The notes: a model not told the origin generated them from the sequence alone. Shown: positions 23,351-33,628, numbered from the stretch's first letter. The stretch is 64,000 nucleotides of DNA from CAWCKS01 sp963763485 (GCA_963763485.1 CAVXOW010000004.1:526157-590156), one strand, 5' to 3'. Made by a program: numbers and translations.

Positions 23351-25567
23351 ATGCCCACGAAGTTTCTCGGTTCTGACTTCCAGATCAACGTCCTCAACAG
23401 CGGCATCGACGGCCTCGCAGGCAGCCAGCAGCTTCCGATGGTCACCGCGCTGAGCGACGGCCGGTTTGCCGTCGTCTACCAGGATGACGTCGCAGGCAGC
23501 CTTCTCAACAGAGCGCCTATAGCAGCCGTCTTCAACGCCGACGGCACAACGTCGAGCGCTTTCATCAGGGTCAACGGGTTTGCTCAACAGCAGACCCAGC
23601 CGCAGGTTGCGGCGCTGCCCGATGGCGGCTTTGGCGTGGTATTCACCAGCAACAATCACCTCGACGGCTTGGCGGATCCGAACCCGAACAACATCTTCTA
23701 TCAGCGGCTCAACGCCAATGGCACGATCAGCGGCGCTCCGCTGGCGATCGGTGATTTCGACGGCGGCGCTGGCCATGACAAGCTCTTCAATCCGGCGATC
23801 GCGACGCTGTCGACCGGCCGCCAGATTGTGGTGTTTCAACGGACCTACGACGCCTCATTCGGCGACGAGGACGTCTGCTTCAATGTCGTCAGCGCGAACG
23901 GGCTGACAACGGAATTCGCCGCGAACGTGCCGGAGAACGTTGCGTCCAGCACTTCTTATGAGGCCGATCCGGCGGTGGCGGCGATCGGCAGCACGGCCCT
24001 GATCATTTACGAGGACGCGGCCGGCACGATCATCAGCAGCCGCAACATCTCCGCGCGCCTGTTCGACGATGGGACCAACAGATTCGGCGCAGCATTCACG
24101 ATCGCTGATCACGCCAATCCGTTGTTCCAAGCGAAGATCACAGCACTTGATGACCATCGCTATGCGATCGTCTACGTGGACACCGGCGCCACCTGGGAGA
24201 TCTTCGGCAAGATCTACGACACCTCGGGCGGCGGCTCGCTGTCGGCCGAGTTCCAGATCGACCAGCCGGCTGGCCCGGGTACATTTAACCAGCTGCCATC
24301 GATCGCGACGACCGCCGATGGCGGGTTCCTCGTTACCTGGAGCAGGTTTGACGGCACCCAATATGACGTGGCGGCGCGGCGCTTCAACAGTGACGGCGTC
24401 GCGATGGGCCGGCAGTTCATCGTCAACCACCTGACCGATAATTATCAGCTCAATTCGTCGGTCGCAGTCAGCGGCGCCAACGCCTTCTTCGACTGGACCG
24501 ACTCGGCGTCGCGGCCGGGCGACACCTCGCCGACCAGCGTGCGCGGCCAGGTCATGAGCCTGACCACGCCACCCGACTTCAACGACAACGGCGTAAGCGA
24601 CATCCTGTGGCGCAACGGAAGCGGAGCCCTCGCAGTCTGGGACATGAACAAGTCCGGCGCGATCGGCTCCGGCGGGTTTGTGACCTCCGCCGGCGCCATC
24701 GTCGCCCCCGACGCCTCCTACAGTGTCGCCGCGATCAGCGATTTTAGCGGCGACGGTCGCGCCGACGTGCTCTGGCGCAACACCTCGGGCGCGCTGATCG
24801 AATGGCTGATGAACGGCTCGGTCATTGCGCAGAGTTCGTACGTGACTTCGGGCGGTACGCCCGTGAACCCCGATCCGTCCTGGAGTTTCCTCGGCGCCGG
24901 CGACTTCAACGGCGACGGCATGAGCGACATGCTGTGGCGCAATGCCTCCGGCGAGATCGCCGAGTGGCAGATGAACGGCACGGTGATCGCGGGCAGCGGC
25001 GACCTCAACGCCGGCGGCGGCGCCGTCTTTCTCGGTGCGGCATGGAGCGTCGCCGGCATCGGCGACTTCAACGGCGACGGCAAGTCCGACATCATCTGGC
25101 GCAATGCCTCCGGCGAAGTCGCCGAATGGCAGATGAACGGCTCGACCATCATCGGCAGCAACGACCTCAATGCCGGCGGGGTTGCGGTCGCGCCAGCGGC
25201 GAACTGGAGCGTCGCCGGCGTCGGCGATTTCAACGCCGACGGCAACGCCGACCTGTTGTGGCGCGACAGCAGTTCGGGCGCGCTGGTGGAATGGCTGATG
25301 AACGGCTCCAGCATTATCGGCAGCGGCTCGGTGACGTCGGGCAGCACGCCGGTCAATCCCGATCCGTCGTGGCATGTGGTGGAGATCGGCGACTTCAACG
25401 GCGACGCGCGCGCCGACATTCTCTGGCGCAACGACTCTGGCGCGATCGCGGAGTGGTTCATGAAGGGCACCGCGATCGTCGGAACGGCGACCCCATCCTC
25501 CGGCGGCGCGGCGGTCACGCCCGATGCCAGCTGGCAGATCCAGGCCAAGCCGACGGATTTTGCTTAA
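23351..25567 (+). CDS. FG-GAP/VCBS repeat protein, probably secreted
   Basis: 738 residues from ATG 23351 (a GTG 18 bases earlier is possible). The N-terminal 400 residues (MPTKFLGSDFQINVLNSG onward) form repeated beta segments. The C-terminal third holds six tandem units of about 54 residues, each starting DFNGDGxxDxLWRN and containing a W-x-MNG element, from about 24580 to 25560. DxNxDGxxD is a calcium-binding loop typical of FG-GAP beta-propellers. There is no signal peptide. Proteins with this N-terminus and repeat type are often type I secretion substrates, but no classical RTX nonapeptides and no transporter gene are adjacent, so the export route is inference. Confidence 0.8.
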   Translation: MPTKFLGSDFQINVLNSGIDGLAGSQQLPMVTALSDGRFAVVYQDDVAGSLLNRAPIAAVFNADGTTSSAFIRVNGFAQQQTQPQVAALPDGGFGVVFTSNNHLDGLADPNPNNIFYQRLNANGTISGAPLAIGDFDGGAGHDKLFNPAIATLSTGRQIVVFQRTYDASFGDEDVCFNVVSANGLTTEFAANVPENVASSTSYEADPAVAAIGSTALIIYEDAAGTIISSRNISARLFDDGTNRFGAAFTIADHANPLFQAKITALDDHRYAIVYVDTGATWEIFGKIYDTSGGGSLSAEFQIDQPAGPGTFNQLPSIATTADGGFLVTWSRFDGTQYDVAARRFNSDGVAMGRQFIVNHLTDNYQLNSSVAVSGANAFFDWTDSASRPGDTSPTSVRGQVMSLTTPPDFNDNGVSDILWRNGSGALAVWDMNKSGAIGSGGFVTSAGAIVAPDASYSVAAISDFSGDGRADVLWRNTSGALIEWLMNGSVIAQSSYVTSGGTPVNPDPSWSFLGAGDFNGDGMSDMLWRNASGEIAEWQMNGTVIAGSGDLNAGGGAVFLGAAWSVAGIGDFNGDGKSDIIWRNASGEVAEWQMNGSTIIGSNDLNAGGVAVAPAANWSVAGVGDFNADGNADLLWRDSSSGALVEWLMNGSSIIGSGSVTSGSTPVNPDPSWHVVEIGDFNGDARADILWRNDSGAIAEWFMKGTAIVGTATPSSGGAAVTPDASWQIQAKPTDFA

Positions 25568-25653
25568 CAAGCCGTTCGCAGATGCTCCTCAATCTGAGGA
25601 GAGATGCACAACACCTCGACCTCCCAGCCCTCCGGCGCCGAACATGTTGGGGG

Positions 25654-25696
25654 CCTCATCCTTCGAGACGCGGCTTCGCCGCTCCTCAGGATGAGG
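25654..25696. repeat. CATCCTTCGAGACG palindromic repeat
   Basis: One hairpin unit, CCTCATCCTTCGAGACGC ... TCCTCAGGATGAGG, between the FG-GAP gene and the aminotransferase gene. Same family as the pair at 22.04 kb. It fills most of the 168-base gap. Confidence 0.8.
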
Positions 25697-25735
25697 AGAG
25701 AGTTCGCGTTGCTTGTCAAACTGTGCTCGACAGCC

Positions 25736-26944
25736 CTACCCCGCCGCCCTGCCCGCCGTCCGCTCGGATGCAGCGCCTCGCCCCGTCAGGACCGCCATGG
25801 CGGCGTCGACACCGCCCTTGGCGTGGGGAATGCGGGCGAGTTCGAGGCCCATCTCGACGCCTGACAGCGTTCCCATCAGCATGAGGTCATTGAAGTGGCC
25901 GAGGTGGCCGATGCGGAACACCTTGCCCTTGACCTTCGACAAGCCGGTGCCGAGCGACATGTCGAATTTGTCCAAGCACCACCTGGCGGAATGCGTCGGC
26001 GTCGTGACCTTGCGGCATCAATACGCCGGTCAGTGAATCCGAATACGCGCGCGGATCCTGGCACCAGACCTCGAGGCCCCACGCGGTGACACGCGGCACG
26101 CGTTGCCGCCGAGTGGCGCTGGTGGCGCTTCAAGACGTTGTCGAGGCCTTCCTCCTCGAGCATCGCGATCGCCGCCTGCAGGCCGAACAAGAGGTTGGTC
26201 GCCGGCGTATAGGGCCACGAGCCCTGCTTGTTGGCTGCGATGATCTCCTGCCAGTCCCAGTAGGAGCGCATCGTCGTGGAGTGACTTGGCCACGGCGAGC
26301 GCCTTATCCGAGATCGCGTTGAAGCCGAGCCCCGGCGGCAGCATCAGGCCCTTCTGCGAGCCGCAGACGGTGACATCGATGCCCCAGGCGTCGTGCTCGT
26401 ACGGCAGCGAGCCGAGGCCGGAGATGGTGTCGACCATCAACAGCGCCGGATGTTTTGTGCGGTCGAGGAGGCTGCGGACGTCCTGCGGATGGGTGACGCA
26501 GCCCGTTGAAGTCTCGTTGTGCACGACCATCACGGCCTTGATCTTGTGGCTGCGGTCGGCGGCGAGCTTTGATTCGATCGCGGCGATATCGGCGCCGTGG
26601 CGCCAATCGCCGGGAACGAAGTCGACCTCGACCTTGAATTTGTTCGCGAGGTTCTTCCACAGTGTCGCGAAGTGGCCGGTCTCGGCCATCAGCACGGTAT
26701 CCCCGGGCGCCAGCGTGTTGACGATCGCGGCCTCCCACGCGCCGGTGCCCGACGATGGATAGATGATGACGGGGCTTTTGGTCCTGAAGATTCTCTTGAT
26801 CCCGGCCAGCACGCCGTGGGCGAGCTCGACGAACTCCGGCCCGCGATGATCGATGGTCGGCTGGTCGATCGCGCGCAGCACGCGGTCGGGCACATTGGTG
26901 GGCCCGGGGATTTGCAGGAAATGTCGTCCGGAGTGGATGGCCAT
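25736..26944 (-). pseudogene. Serine-glyoxylate-type aminotransferase, three apparent +1 frameshifts
   Basis: A class V PLP-dependent aminotransferase, closest in style to serine/alanine-glyoxylate aminotransferases. It starts MAIHSGRHFLQIPGPTNVPD (ATG 26942-26944); the PLP lysine lies in VCGSQKGLMLPPG. Homology continues through three frames: first to about 26280, then MRSYWDWQEIIAANKQGSW to about 26095, then TAWGLEVWCQDPRAYSDSL to 25975, then DKFDMSLGTGLSKVKGKVF to the stop. Each step needs one base removed; the third is a clean A to AA at 25974-25975. Corrected length 401 residues, normal for the family. Divergent from the FAD dehydrogenase, which would fit glyoxylate metabolism. Real decay or sequence error cannot be told apart, but the conserved halves favour error. 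Confidence 0.85.
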
Positions 26945-27048
26945 GGCGGGGCTCGCGGGGTGATCGAGAAACTGACAAAAGCATAGCATCCCCTGATGCA
27001 ATTGTCCGGCTATGCCGTTGTGTTCCCACGCCAGCCAACTACTCTCCC

Positions 27049-27138
27049 GCTCATTCCCGCGAAAGCGGGAATCCAGAAAGCCGCCTGGCACGGCATGTTT
27101 GGCAAAAACTGGATCCCCGCGTCCGCGGGGATGAGCGG
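27049..27138. repeat. Paired CGCGAAAGCGGGAATCCAG repeats
   Basis: Two hairpins face each other: CATTCCCGCGAAAGCGGGAA at the left and ACTGGATCCCCGCGTCCGCG at the right. Related units occur at 29.33 kb (inside a gene), 44.31, 48.59, 49.60 and 53.56 kb. The element lies between two divergent genes. Confidence 0.8.
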
Positions 27139-27140
27139 AG

Positions 27141-30100
27141 ATGGGAAGCGCTCCTCGTAGCAAAACCGACACCGCCGCCCTCGCCGCAAAGCTGCGCGCG
27201 AGGTGACGGGCGACGTGTGGTTCGACGCCTTCAACCGCGGGCGCTATGCGACGGACGCCTCGCATTACCAGATCATGCCTGCCGGCGTCGTGGTGCCGCG
27301 CACCATGGACGAGGCGCTGCGCACGCTTAGCCTCGCGCGCGACGAGGGCTTTACCGTCACGCCGCGCGGCGGCGGCACCTCGCAATGCGGCCAGACCATC
27401 AATTCCGGCATCGTGGTCGATTTCTCAAAACACCTGAACAAGCTGATCTCGCTCGACGTCGCGAACCGCTCGTGCGTGGTCGAGCCCGGCATCGTGCTCG
27501 ACGACCTCAATCGCCAACTCAAGGCCCACGGCCTGTGGTTTCCGGTCGACGTCTCCACCGCCTCGCGGGCGACGATCGGCGGCATGGCCGGCAACAATTC
27601 CTGCGGCGGCCGCTCGCTGCGCTACGGCACCATGCGCGACAATACGCTTGCGATTGACGCCGCGCTGGCCGATGGCCGCGTGCTGCACTTTGGTCAGCTT
27701 GCGGCGGACAACAGCGAAAAACTCTTTGCCGACATGCTGGCGCTGGGCGCACGCGAGCAGGACGAGATCCGCGACAAATTCCCGAAGGTGCAAAGACGAG
27801 TCGGCGGCTACAATCTCGATGCGCTGATCCCCTCCAACGCGCCTAACAACATCGCGCATCTGCTGGTCGGCTCCGAAGGCACCCTCGCCTTCTCGACGCA
27901 AGATCGAGCTGAAGCTGTGGCCGGTGATCCGCAACAAGGTGCTGGGCGTCTGTCACTTCGGCAGTTTTTACCAGGCGATGGATGCGACCCAGCACCTCGT
28001 CAAACTGAAGCCGATCGCGGTCGAGCTGGTCGACCGCACCATGCTCGCGCTCGGCCGCGACATCGCGATGTTCAAGCCGGTGATCGCGCAGGCCGTGCGC
28101 GGCGATCCCGACTGCATCCTCGTCGTCGAGTTCGCCGAGGAAGACCAGGACGAGAATCTGCGCCGGCTGAAGCAGCTCGGCGAGCTGATGGGTGACCTCG
28201 GCTTTGGCTGGGACCAGCGACGTGAAAAATGGGGCGGTGTGGTCGAGATCATCGAACCCGCCCTGCAGGCCGCGATCGCCGACTTCCGCGCGGCCGGCCT
28301 CAACGTGATGATGTCGATGAAGCAGGACGGCAAGCCGGTGTCGTTCGTCGAGGACTGCGCGGTGCCGCTGCCGCACCTGGCCGATTACACCGCGCGGCTG
28401 AACGCGATTTTTGCCAGGCATGGCACCCAGGGCACGATGTACGCGCACGCCTCCGAAGGCTGCCTGCATGTGCGCCCGGTGCTCAACCTCCGGCTCGAAA
28501 AGGACGTACGCGCGATGCGCGCCATCGCCGAAGAGACCTTTGCGATGGTGCGCGAATACAAGGGCTCGCATTCCGGCGAGCATGGCGACGGCATCGTGCG
28601 CTCGGAATTCCACGCGCAGATGTTCGGGCCGCAGCTCGTCGCGGATTTCAAGGAGGTCAAGCAGCGCTTCGATCCCGACGGCGTGCTGAACCCCGGCAAG
28701 ATCGTCGATGCCCCGCGCATGGACGACCGCACGCTGTTTCGCTATCCGCCGGATTATCGCGTCGCGCCGCTGACGACCAAGCTCGACTGGTCGGCCTATC
28801 CGGGCGCCGGAAACGGTTTCCAGGGCGCGGTCGAGATGTGCAACAACAACGGCGCCTGCCGCAAGCTCGAGGGCGGCGTGATGTGCCCGTCCTATCGCGT
28901 CACCCGCGAGGAGGAGCATGTGACGCGCGGGCGTGCCAATACGTTGCGGCTCGCGATCTCGGGCCAGCTCGGGCCGGACGCGTTGACGTCGGACGGCGTG
29001 AACGATGCGCTGAAACTGTGCGTCTCCTGCAAGGCCTGCCGCCACGAATGCCCTGTTGGTGTCGACATGGCGAAGATGAAGATCGAGGTATTGGCCGCAC
29101 GCGCTGAGAAGCACGGGCTGTCGTTGCGCGATCGGGCGATTGGCTACCTGCCGCGCTATGCCGGGCTGGCGTCGCGGTTTGCCGGATTGGCAAACGCGCG
29201 GAACGGCAGCGCGGTGTTGCGGAGGGCATTCGAGACGTTTGGCGGGATTTCCGCGCGGCGAAAGTTGCCAGAATGGCGGTACAACACCTTTAATCCTGAA
29301 TTTGATGTCGTCGACGCGAATACAGCCGCGTCATGGCCGGGCTTGTCCCGGCCATCCACGTCTTCTTCCGGGAGCCGCCATAAAACGTGGATGCCCGGCA
29401 CAAGGCCGGGCATGACGGAGGAAGTGGATGCGTCGTCGTTCGACGGCCGAGAGGTCGTGCTGTTCGCCGACACTTTCAACCGCCATTTCGAGCGCGAGAA
29501 TCTCGACGCCGCGCTGCAGGTGCTGGTCAAAGGCGGCTATCGCGTCCACCTGCCGAAGCCGGCCGGCGGCGTTCGGCCATTATGCTGCGGCCGAACTTTC
29601 CTGAGCGCCGGGCTGGTGGACGAAGCGCGCGCCGAGCTCGACCGGTTGGTCAGCGCGTTCGCGCCGTTTGCCGCACGAGGCGTTGACATCATCGGGCTCG
29701 AGCCGAGCTGCCTGCTGACGCTGCGAGACGAGTTGCTGTCGCTGCGCGCCGATGACGACGCCAAACGCATCAGCGATCACGCGCTGCTGTTCGAGGAATT
29801 CCTGGTGCGCGAAGCACAAAACGGCAAGCTAAGCCTGCCGCTCAAGCCGCTCGCGCGGAAGAAAGCAATCGTGCACGGCCACTGCCACCAGAAATCGTTC
29901 GGCGCATTCGACGCGGTGGCGCAGGCGCTGCGCCTGATCCCCGAGCTGCAAGTCGAGACCATCGAGTTCGAGCTGCTGCGGCATGGCCGGTGCGTTCGGC
30001 TACGGTGCCGATACCTATGATGTCTCGATACAAATGGCGGAGGCGTCGCTGCTGCCGGCGGTGCGAAAGGCAGACGCCAACACTATTGTTGTCGCCGACG

Positions 30101-30186
30101 GCACCTCATGCCGGCATCAGATTCATGATGGTGCGGGAAGAGAGGCGGTGCACGTCGCCCGCGTGATAGCGCAGAGTTTGGGCTGA
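27141..30186 (+). pseudogene. FAD-linked 2-hydroxyacid dehydrogenase with Fe-S and CCG domains (YdiJ-like), three apparent frameshifts
   Basis: A giant GlcD/YdiJ-type flavoprotein. Order: FAD-binding domain (FTVTPRGGGTSQCGQT, GGMAGNNSCGGRS), FAD-oxidase C-terminal domain (SHSGEHGDGIVRSEFHAQMF), a 4Fe-4S region (CVSCKACRHECPVGVDM), and two cysteine-rich CCG domains (LCCGRTFLSAG; CCGMAGAFGYG). The frame is broken near 27202 (one G missing after GCGAG), at 27899 (extra C) and at 29967-29968 (extra T, GAGTC to GAGTTC). Corrected length is about 1014 residues, normal for YdiJ-type enzymes. A palindromic repeat of about 90 bases is inserted in frame at 29328-29418. E. coli YdiJ oxidises D-2-hydroxyglutarate; substrate here not established. 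Confidence 0.85.
29328..29418. repeat. Palindromic repeat inserted in frame inside a coding sequence
   Basis: CGTCATGGCCGGGCTTGTCC at the left and GGCACAAGGCCGGGCATGAC at the right are inverted arms around CATCCACGTC and its partner ACGTGGATGC. It is the same element family as at 48.59 and 49.60 kb, where it is intergenic. Here it is translated as about 30 residues (SWPGLSRPST ... WMPGTRPGMT) without a stop, between the Fe-S and first CCG domain. Confidence 0.85.
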
Positions 30187-30190
30187 ACGA

Positions 30191-31774
30191 TCACGTCAGC
30201 CCCGCACGTCTAAACGCCTCGAGACAGTGCTGGCGGTCGGACTCCAGTTTCCACGGCAATGCGTTCGCAACCCAGTCCAGCGAGATGGTTGGCTGGGCGC
30301 GGCGCAAGTCCTTGAGCGCGGTGGCGGCGACGTCGGTTTGCCCGGCCATGCCGGCGGCCATCGTCAACACGCGCCAGGCGCCGGCGAAATCACCGCGTTG
30401 GCGGATCAACTCGCGTGACAGGCTGATCGCCTCGTCGTAGTTGCGTCCGACGAACTGCGCGTAGGCTGCAACGCCGTGATAGATCGCCTGGAAGGGATCG
30501 CGCGAGCTCAGCCGGATGGCGCGGCGCGCCGCGGCATCGGCTTCCTGCCAGCGGCCGCAGTAGCACAGCGCCAGACCGTAATAGGACTGCGCCAGCGAGA
30601 AGTTGGGATTGAGCTGCAAGGCAAGCTCGAACTCACCGAGCGCAGCATCGAGGCGGCGCGTGGAAAACAACACGCTGCCCAGCGCGTTGTGCGCCCATGG
30701 ATCCTCGCTGTCGGCGCGGAGCGCCGCAAGCGCGGCGCGCTCGGCGAGCGGGGCCGCCGTCGCCACGTCGGCCCAACCCAGGTGCGCGCCGAACATGTGG
30801 CTGGTGGCGAGCACGCTGTGGGCCTGACCGTAGCCGGGATCGATTTCGATCGCCCGCGCGAGCAAGGCCTGGGCCAGACGATTGTCCTCCCGCGTCACCC
30901 GCCAGAAACAGGACAACGCCCGCATAACAAGACCCCACGCGTCGAGGCTGTCGGGCGATTTGCGGCGGGAGTGGAAGTTCTCCGCGGCATAGAGCTGCGG
31001 CTCGATCGACCTCACCACGGCTCCGGTGATCTCGTCCTGCACCGCGAACACATCGGCGAGGTCGCGGTCGTAACGTTCGGCCCAGACGTGGCTGCCGGTT
31101 GCGACATCGTTGAGCTGCGCGGTGATCCGCACCCGGTCACTGTCCTTGCGCACGCTGCCTTCGATGACGTAGTCGACGTCGAGTTCCTGCGCGAGCTGGC
31201 TGATCAGAACGGCCCTGCCCTTGTAGATGAATGACGAGTTGCGCGCGATCACGAAGAACCAGCGCAGCTTCGACAGCGCGGTCATGATGTCCTCGGTGAT
31301 ACCGTCGGCGAAATGCTCGTCCTCGGGATCGGCGCTCATGTTGACGAAGGGCAGCACGACGATTGTGGGCCGCTCAGGCCGTGTCGGGCCGGCGTCGCGA
31401 TCGCGGGGCGTCGTGTCCCGCTCCGGCGGCGGTTCAGCGACCTCAGGCACCCCGGAGTCGGCGGGCTCGACGCGGACGGCGCCGACAAAGCGCACGCCCT
31501 TTCGCAGGATGGTGCGGATCAGCTTTTGCGACTTGCCGCTGTCGCCGACCGCCTTGCGCGCGGCATTGATGCGGCTGTCCAGGGCCGAGTCGGAGACCGC
31601 GCGGCGCTTCCAGACCGCGGCGATGAGGTCGTCCCTGCCGACGACGCGGTCGCGATTCTCGAGCAGATAGACCAAGAGATCGAACACCTGCGGTTCGACG
31701 GACACCTGCCCGGCGTCACGCCGCAGCTCCCGAAGCCCGGTATCGAGCATGAAATCATTGAAGAAAAATCGCAC
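30191..31774 (-). CDS. Winged-helix transcriptional regulator with TolB-like and TPR domains
   Basis: 527 residues. An OmpR/PhoB-type winged helix covers about residues 1-100 (VSVEPQVFDLLVYLLENRDR, a frequent opening of this group), then a proline-rich linker, a TolB/FlgO-like domain (TIVVLPFVNMSADPEDEHFA, VIEGSVRKDSDRVRITAQL) and several TPR units to the end (AHNALGSVLFSTRRLDAALG and others). No transmembrane segment and no receiver domain, so it is a one-component regulator of the kind often annotated as adenylate-cyclase-like. I prefer the GTG at 31772-31774 because GGGGAG lies 4 bases upstream; a TTG 12 bases earlier is also open. Target genes are unknown. Confidence 0.85.
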   Translation of the reverse strand: MRFFFNDFMLDTGLRELRRDAGQVSVEPQVFDLLVYLLENRDRVVGRDDLIAAVWKRRAVSDSALDSRINAARKAVGDSGKSQKLIRTILRKGVRFVGAVRVEPADSGVPEVAEPPPERDTTPRDRDAGPTRPERPTIVVLPFVNMSADPEDEHFADGITEDIMTALSKLRWFFVIARNSSFIYKGRAVLISQLAQELDVDYVIEGSVRKDSDRVRITAQLNDVATGSHVWAERYDRDLADVFAVQDEITGAVVRSIEPQLYAAENFHSRRKSPDSLDAWGLVMRALSCFWRVTREDNRLAQALLARAIEIDPGYGQAHSVLATSHMFGAHLGWADVATAAPLAERAALAALRADSEDPWAHNALGSVLFSTRRLDAALGEFELALQLNPNFSLAQSYYGLALCYCGRWQEADAAARRAIRLSSRDPFQAIYHGVAAYAQFVGRNYDEAISLSRELIRQRGDFAGAWRVLTMAAGMAGQTDVAATALKDLRRAQPTISLDWVANALPWKLESDRQHCLEAFRRAGLT

Positions 31775-32003
31775 GTTGCTCCCCAACCGCGCTGGGCCTC
31801 TCGCAAAATCAAGCCTGTCTCAAGAGAAAGCAAAGGCCAGGGCAAAGACAACGACAGGCGGTGCCGGCAATGTGGGCGCCTCGATCACCAGACACGATAA
31901 ATGGGCAATAATCGTGGTGATCGCAACGCTGGCTGCCGCCTCGTGCAGTCGCCAGCGGGGAAAGGGGGTGGACGCTCGGAACGATGACTGAAGGACCACG
32001 ACG

Positions 32004-32273
32004 ATGACGCTACTGATCACCACCACCCGCTCCCATGCCGCAACTGCAATCCGCAGGCGGCTATTTGTTTTTCTGGGCCATTTGGGCCGCCTCGTGGACG
32101 GCTGGGTCGCCGCCATGATCGCAGATTTCGAGCGCCGCGCCGAAGCCGCCGCGCTGCACCACCTCAGCGACCGGCAGCTGAAAGATATCGGGCTCTACCG
32201 CTGTCAGATCGACTCCGCGCTGGCCGAGGCCTCGCGTGATCGGCTGAAAGAGCGGCAATCGCACGGAATCTGA
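32004..32273 (+). CDS. DUF1127 small protein
   Basis: 89 residues, with the C-terminal DUF1127 pattern: LHHLSDRQLKDIGLYRCQID, an arginine/leucine-rich helix seen in many short alphaproteobacterial proteins. Some members bind RNA or help in phosphate or stress adaptation, but function here is not known. AAGGA lies 8 bases before the ATG. First of four short genes on the plus strand; the regulator upstream is divergent. Confidence 0.85.
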   Translation: MTLLITTTRSHAATAIRRRLFVFLGHLGRLVDGWVAAMIADFERRAEAAALHHLSDRQLKDIGLYRCQIDSALAEASRDRLKERQSHGI

Positions 32274-32349
32274 CCGGCCCTGGCTGCCGTTCGGTCAACG
32301 AACCCCGCGCCCTCAAATCTGCACCACTGAAAACCTGAAAGGATCGAAC

Positions 32350-32772
32350 ATGTCTCATTCCGGACGTTGCTTCTGCGGCTCAGTCGAACTCGAAGTAGTC
32401 GGATCGCCGGAGGCGATGGGTTACTGCCATTGCAGTTCCTGCCGCTCCTGGTCCGGCGGGCCGGTGAATGCTTTCAGCCTGTGGAAGCCCGAGGCGGTGC
32501 GCGTCACCAAGGGCGGCGAGCACGTCGCGACATTCCAGAAGACGGCCTTCAGCCAGCGGCAATATTGCCAGAAGTGCGGCGGCCACCTGATGACCCGTCA
32601 TCCCCCGGCCGGACTTGTCGATGTCTTCGCCGCAACCATCCCGACGCTGAAGTTCACGCCGGGCGTCCACGTCAACTATGCCGAGACGGTGCTGCCGATG
32701 CGCGACGGCCTGCCGAAGATGAAAGACTTTCCGGCCGAGCTCGGCGGCTCCGGCGAGACCTTGACCGAGTAG
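32350..32772 (+). CDS. GFA-family protein (CENP-V/GFA zinc domain)
   Basis: 140 residues with the GFA zinc scaffold: GRCFCGSVELEV, YCHCSSCRSWSG and YCQKCGGHLM supply the cysteines that bind two zinc ions. The family is named for the glutathione-dependent formaldehyde-activating enzyme, but most members have no proven reaction. Full length. A second GFA gene lies 300 bases downstream, and a glutathione-transferase gene follows on the other strand. Confidence 0.88.
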   Translation: MSHSGRCFCGSVELEVVGSPEAMGYCHCSSCRSWSGGPVNAFSLWKPEAVRVTKGGEHVATFQKTAFSQRQYCQKCGGHLMTRHPPAGLVDVFAATIPTLKFTPGVHVNYAETVLPMRDGLPKMKDFPAELGGSGETLTE

Positions 32773-32776
32773 ATCG

Positions 32777-33028
32777 ATGGCCCACAGCATGCAACATCCG
32801 CAACTCGCCTTCCAACGTCGGCGTCCGGACGCGGCAGCGTCGGCCGCCGCGGCACGTCGACTGACGTCGTTGCTGGGCGGATTGCGGGCCCTCGTGCAGA
32901 GCGGCTGTCATGCGCTGGTGACGGCCCTGCATCAATCGCGGTCCAGACAGGCCGCGCAGATGCTGCAGCGCTACGGTCATCTTATGACGACGACCGGCGC
33001 GGATCGCGACGCGACATCGACGAGGTAG
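32777..33028 (+). CDS. Short basic hypothetical protein
   Basis: 83 residues starting MAHSMQHPQLAFQRRRPDAA. Alanine- and arginine-rich with one amphipathic segment (LTSLLGGLRALVQSGCHALV); no motif recognised. It begins 4 bases after the GFA gene and ends 42 bases before the next, and it shares codon bias with them, which is the main reason to accept it. No strong ribosome binding site. Could be spurious. Confidence 0.45.
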   Translation: MAHSMQHPQLAFQRRRPDAAASAAAARRLTSLLGGLRALVQSGCHALVTALHQSRSRQAAQMLQRYGHLMTTTGADRDATSTR

Positions 33029-33070
33029 CGTTTCGGCCCGCGCGGCAAACGAACAGAAGGTTTAAGCAAA

Positions 33071-33628
33071 ATGCCTTTCAATCATGGCGGATGCCTTTGC
33101 GGAGCGGTCCGTTACACGACCGCCACGACGCCGATGCGCGTGACCGTCTGCCACTGCAAATTCTGTCAGCGCGCAACGGGATCGGCCTACATGGTCGAGC
33201 CGATTTTTTCGAACACCGCCGTCGAGATCACGTCGGGCACACCTTCGACCTACATCCACATCTCGGAGGGCAGCGGAAAACGCGTCACCATCTATTTCTG
33301 CGTGGGATGCGGCACAAAACTGTTTCTGACCTTCGAGCGATTTGCTGATGTATGCGGCGTCTATGCCGGGACATTCGACGACCCGAACTGGTTCGCGCGC
33401 ACGCCAAAGACGTCGCGACATATCTTCCTGGATTCCGCACAAGAGGGCACGGTGATTCCGGCGGGCTTCAAGGCGTATCGCCAGCACGCGACGCTCAACG
33501 ACGGAACGCCGGTCGAGCCTCTCGTGTTTGAACATCCGCATGCGATTGCGGGCGAGCCTCAATGCAGGCTACGGGGTCGAAACCCTCATGGTGAGGAGCA
33601 TCGCGCAGCGATGCGTCTTGAACCATGA
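33071..33628 (+). CDS. GFA-family protein with a repeat-derived C-terminus
   Basis: 185 residues. The GFA cysteine pattern is present: GGCLCGAVRY, CHCKFCQRATGS and CVGCGTKL. The core ends near residue 155. The last 18 residues or so (RGRNPHGEEHRAAMRLEP) are translated from a palindromic repeat that begins near 33578 and supplies the stop codon, so the original end of the gene was probably overwritten. AGAAGG is 10 bases before the ATG. Confidence 0.85.
   Translation: MPFNHGGCLCGAVRYTTATTPMRVTVCHCKFCQRATGSAYMVEPIFSNTAVEITSGTPSTYIHISEGSGKRVTIYFCVGCGTKLFLTFERFADVCGVYAGTFDDPNWFARTPKTSRHIFLDSAQEGTVIPAGFKAYRQHATLNDGTPVEPLVFEHPHAIAGEPQCRLRGRNPHGEEHRAAMRLEP

Noticed and set aside
31749..31991. 80-residue plus-strand frame with a hydrophobic, lipoprotein-like segment
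   Set aside because: It overlaps the start of the winged-helix regulator gene on the other strand and lacks a ribosome site.
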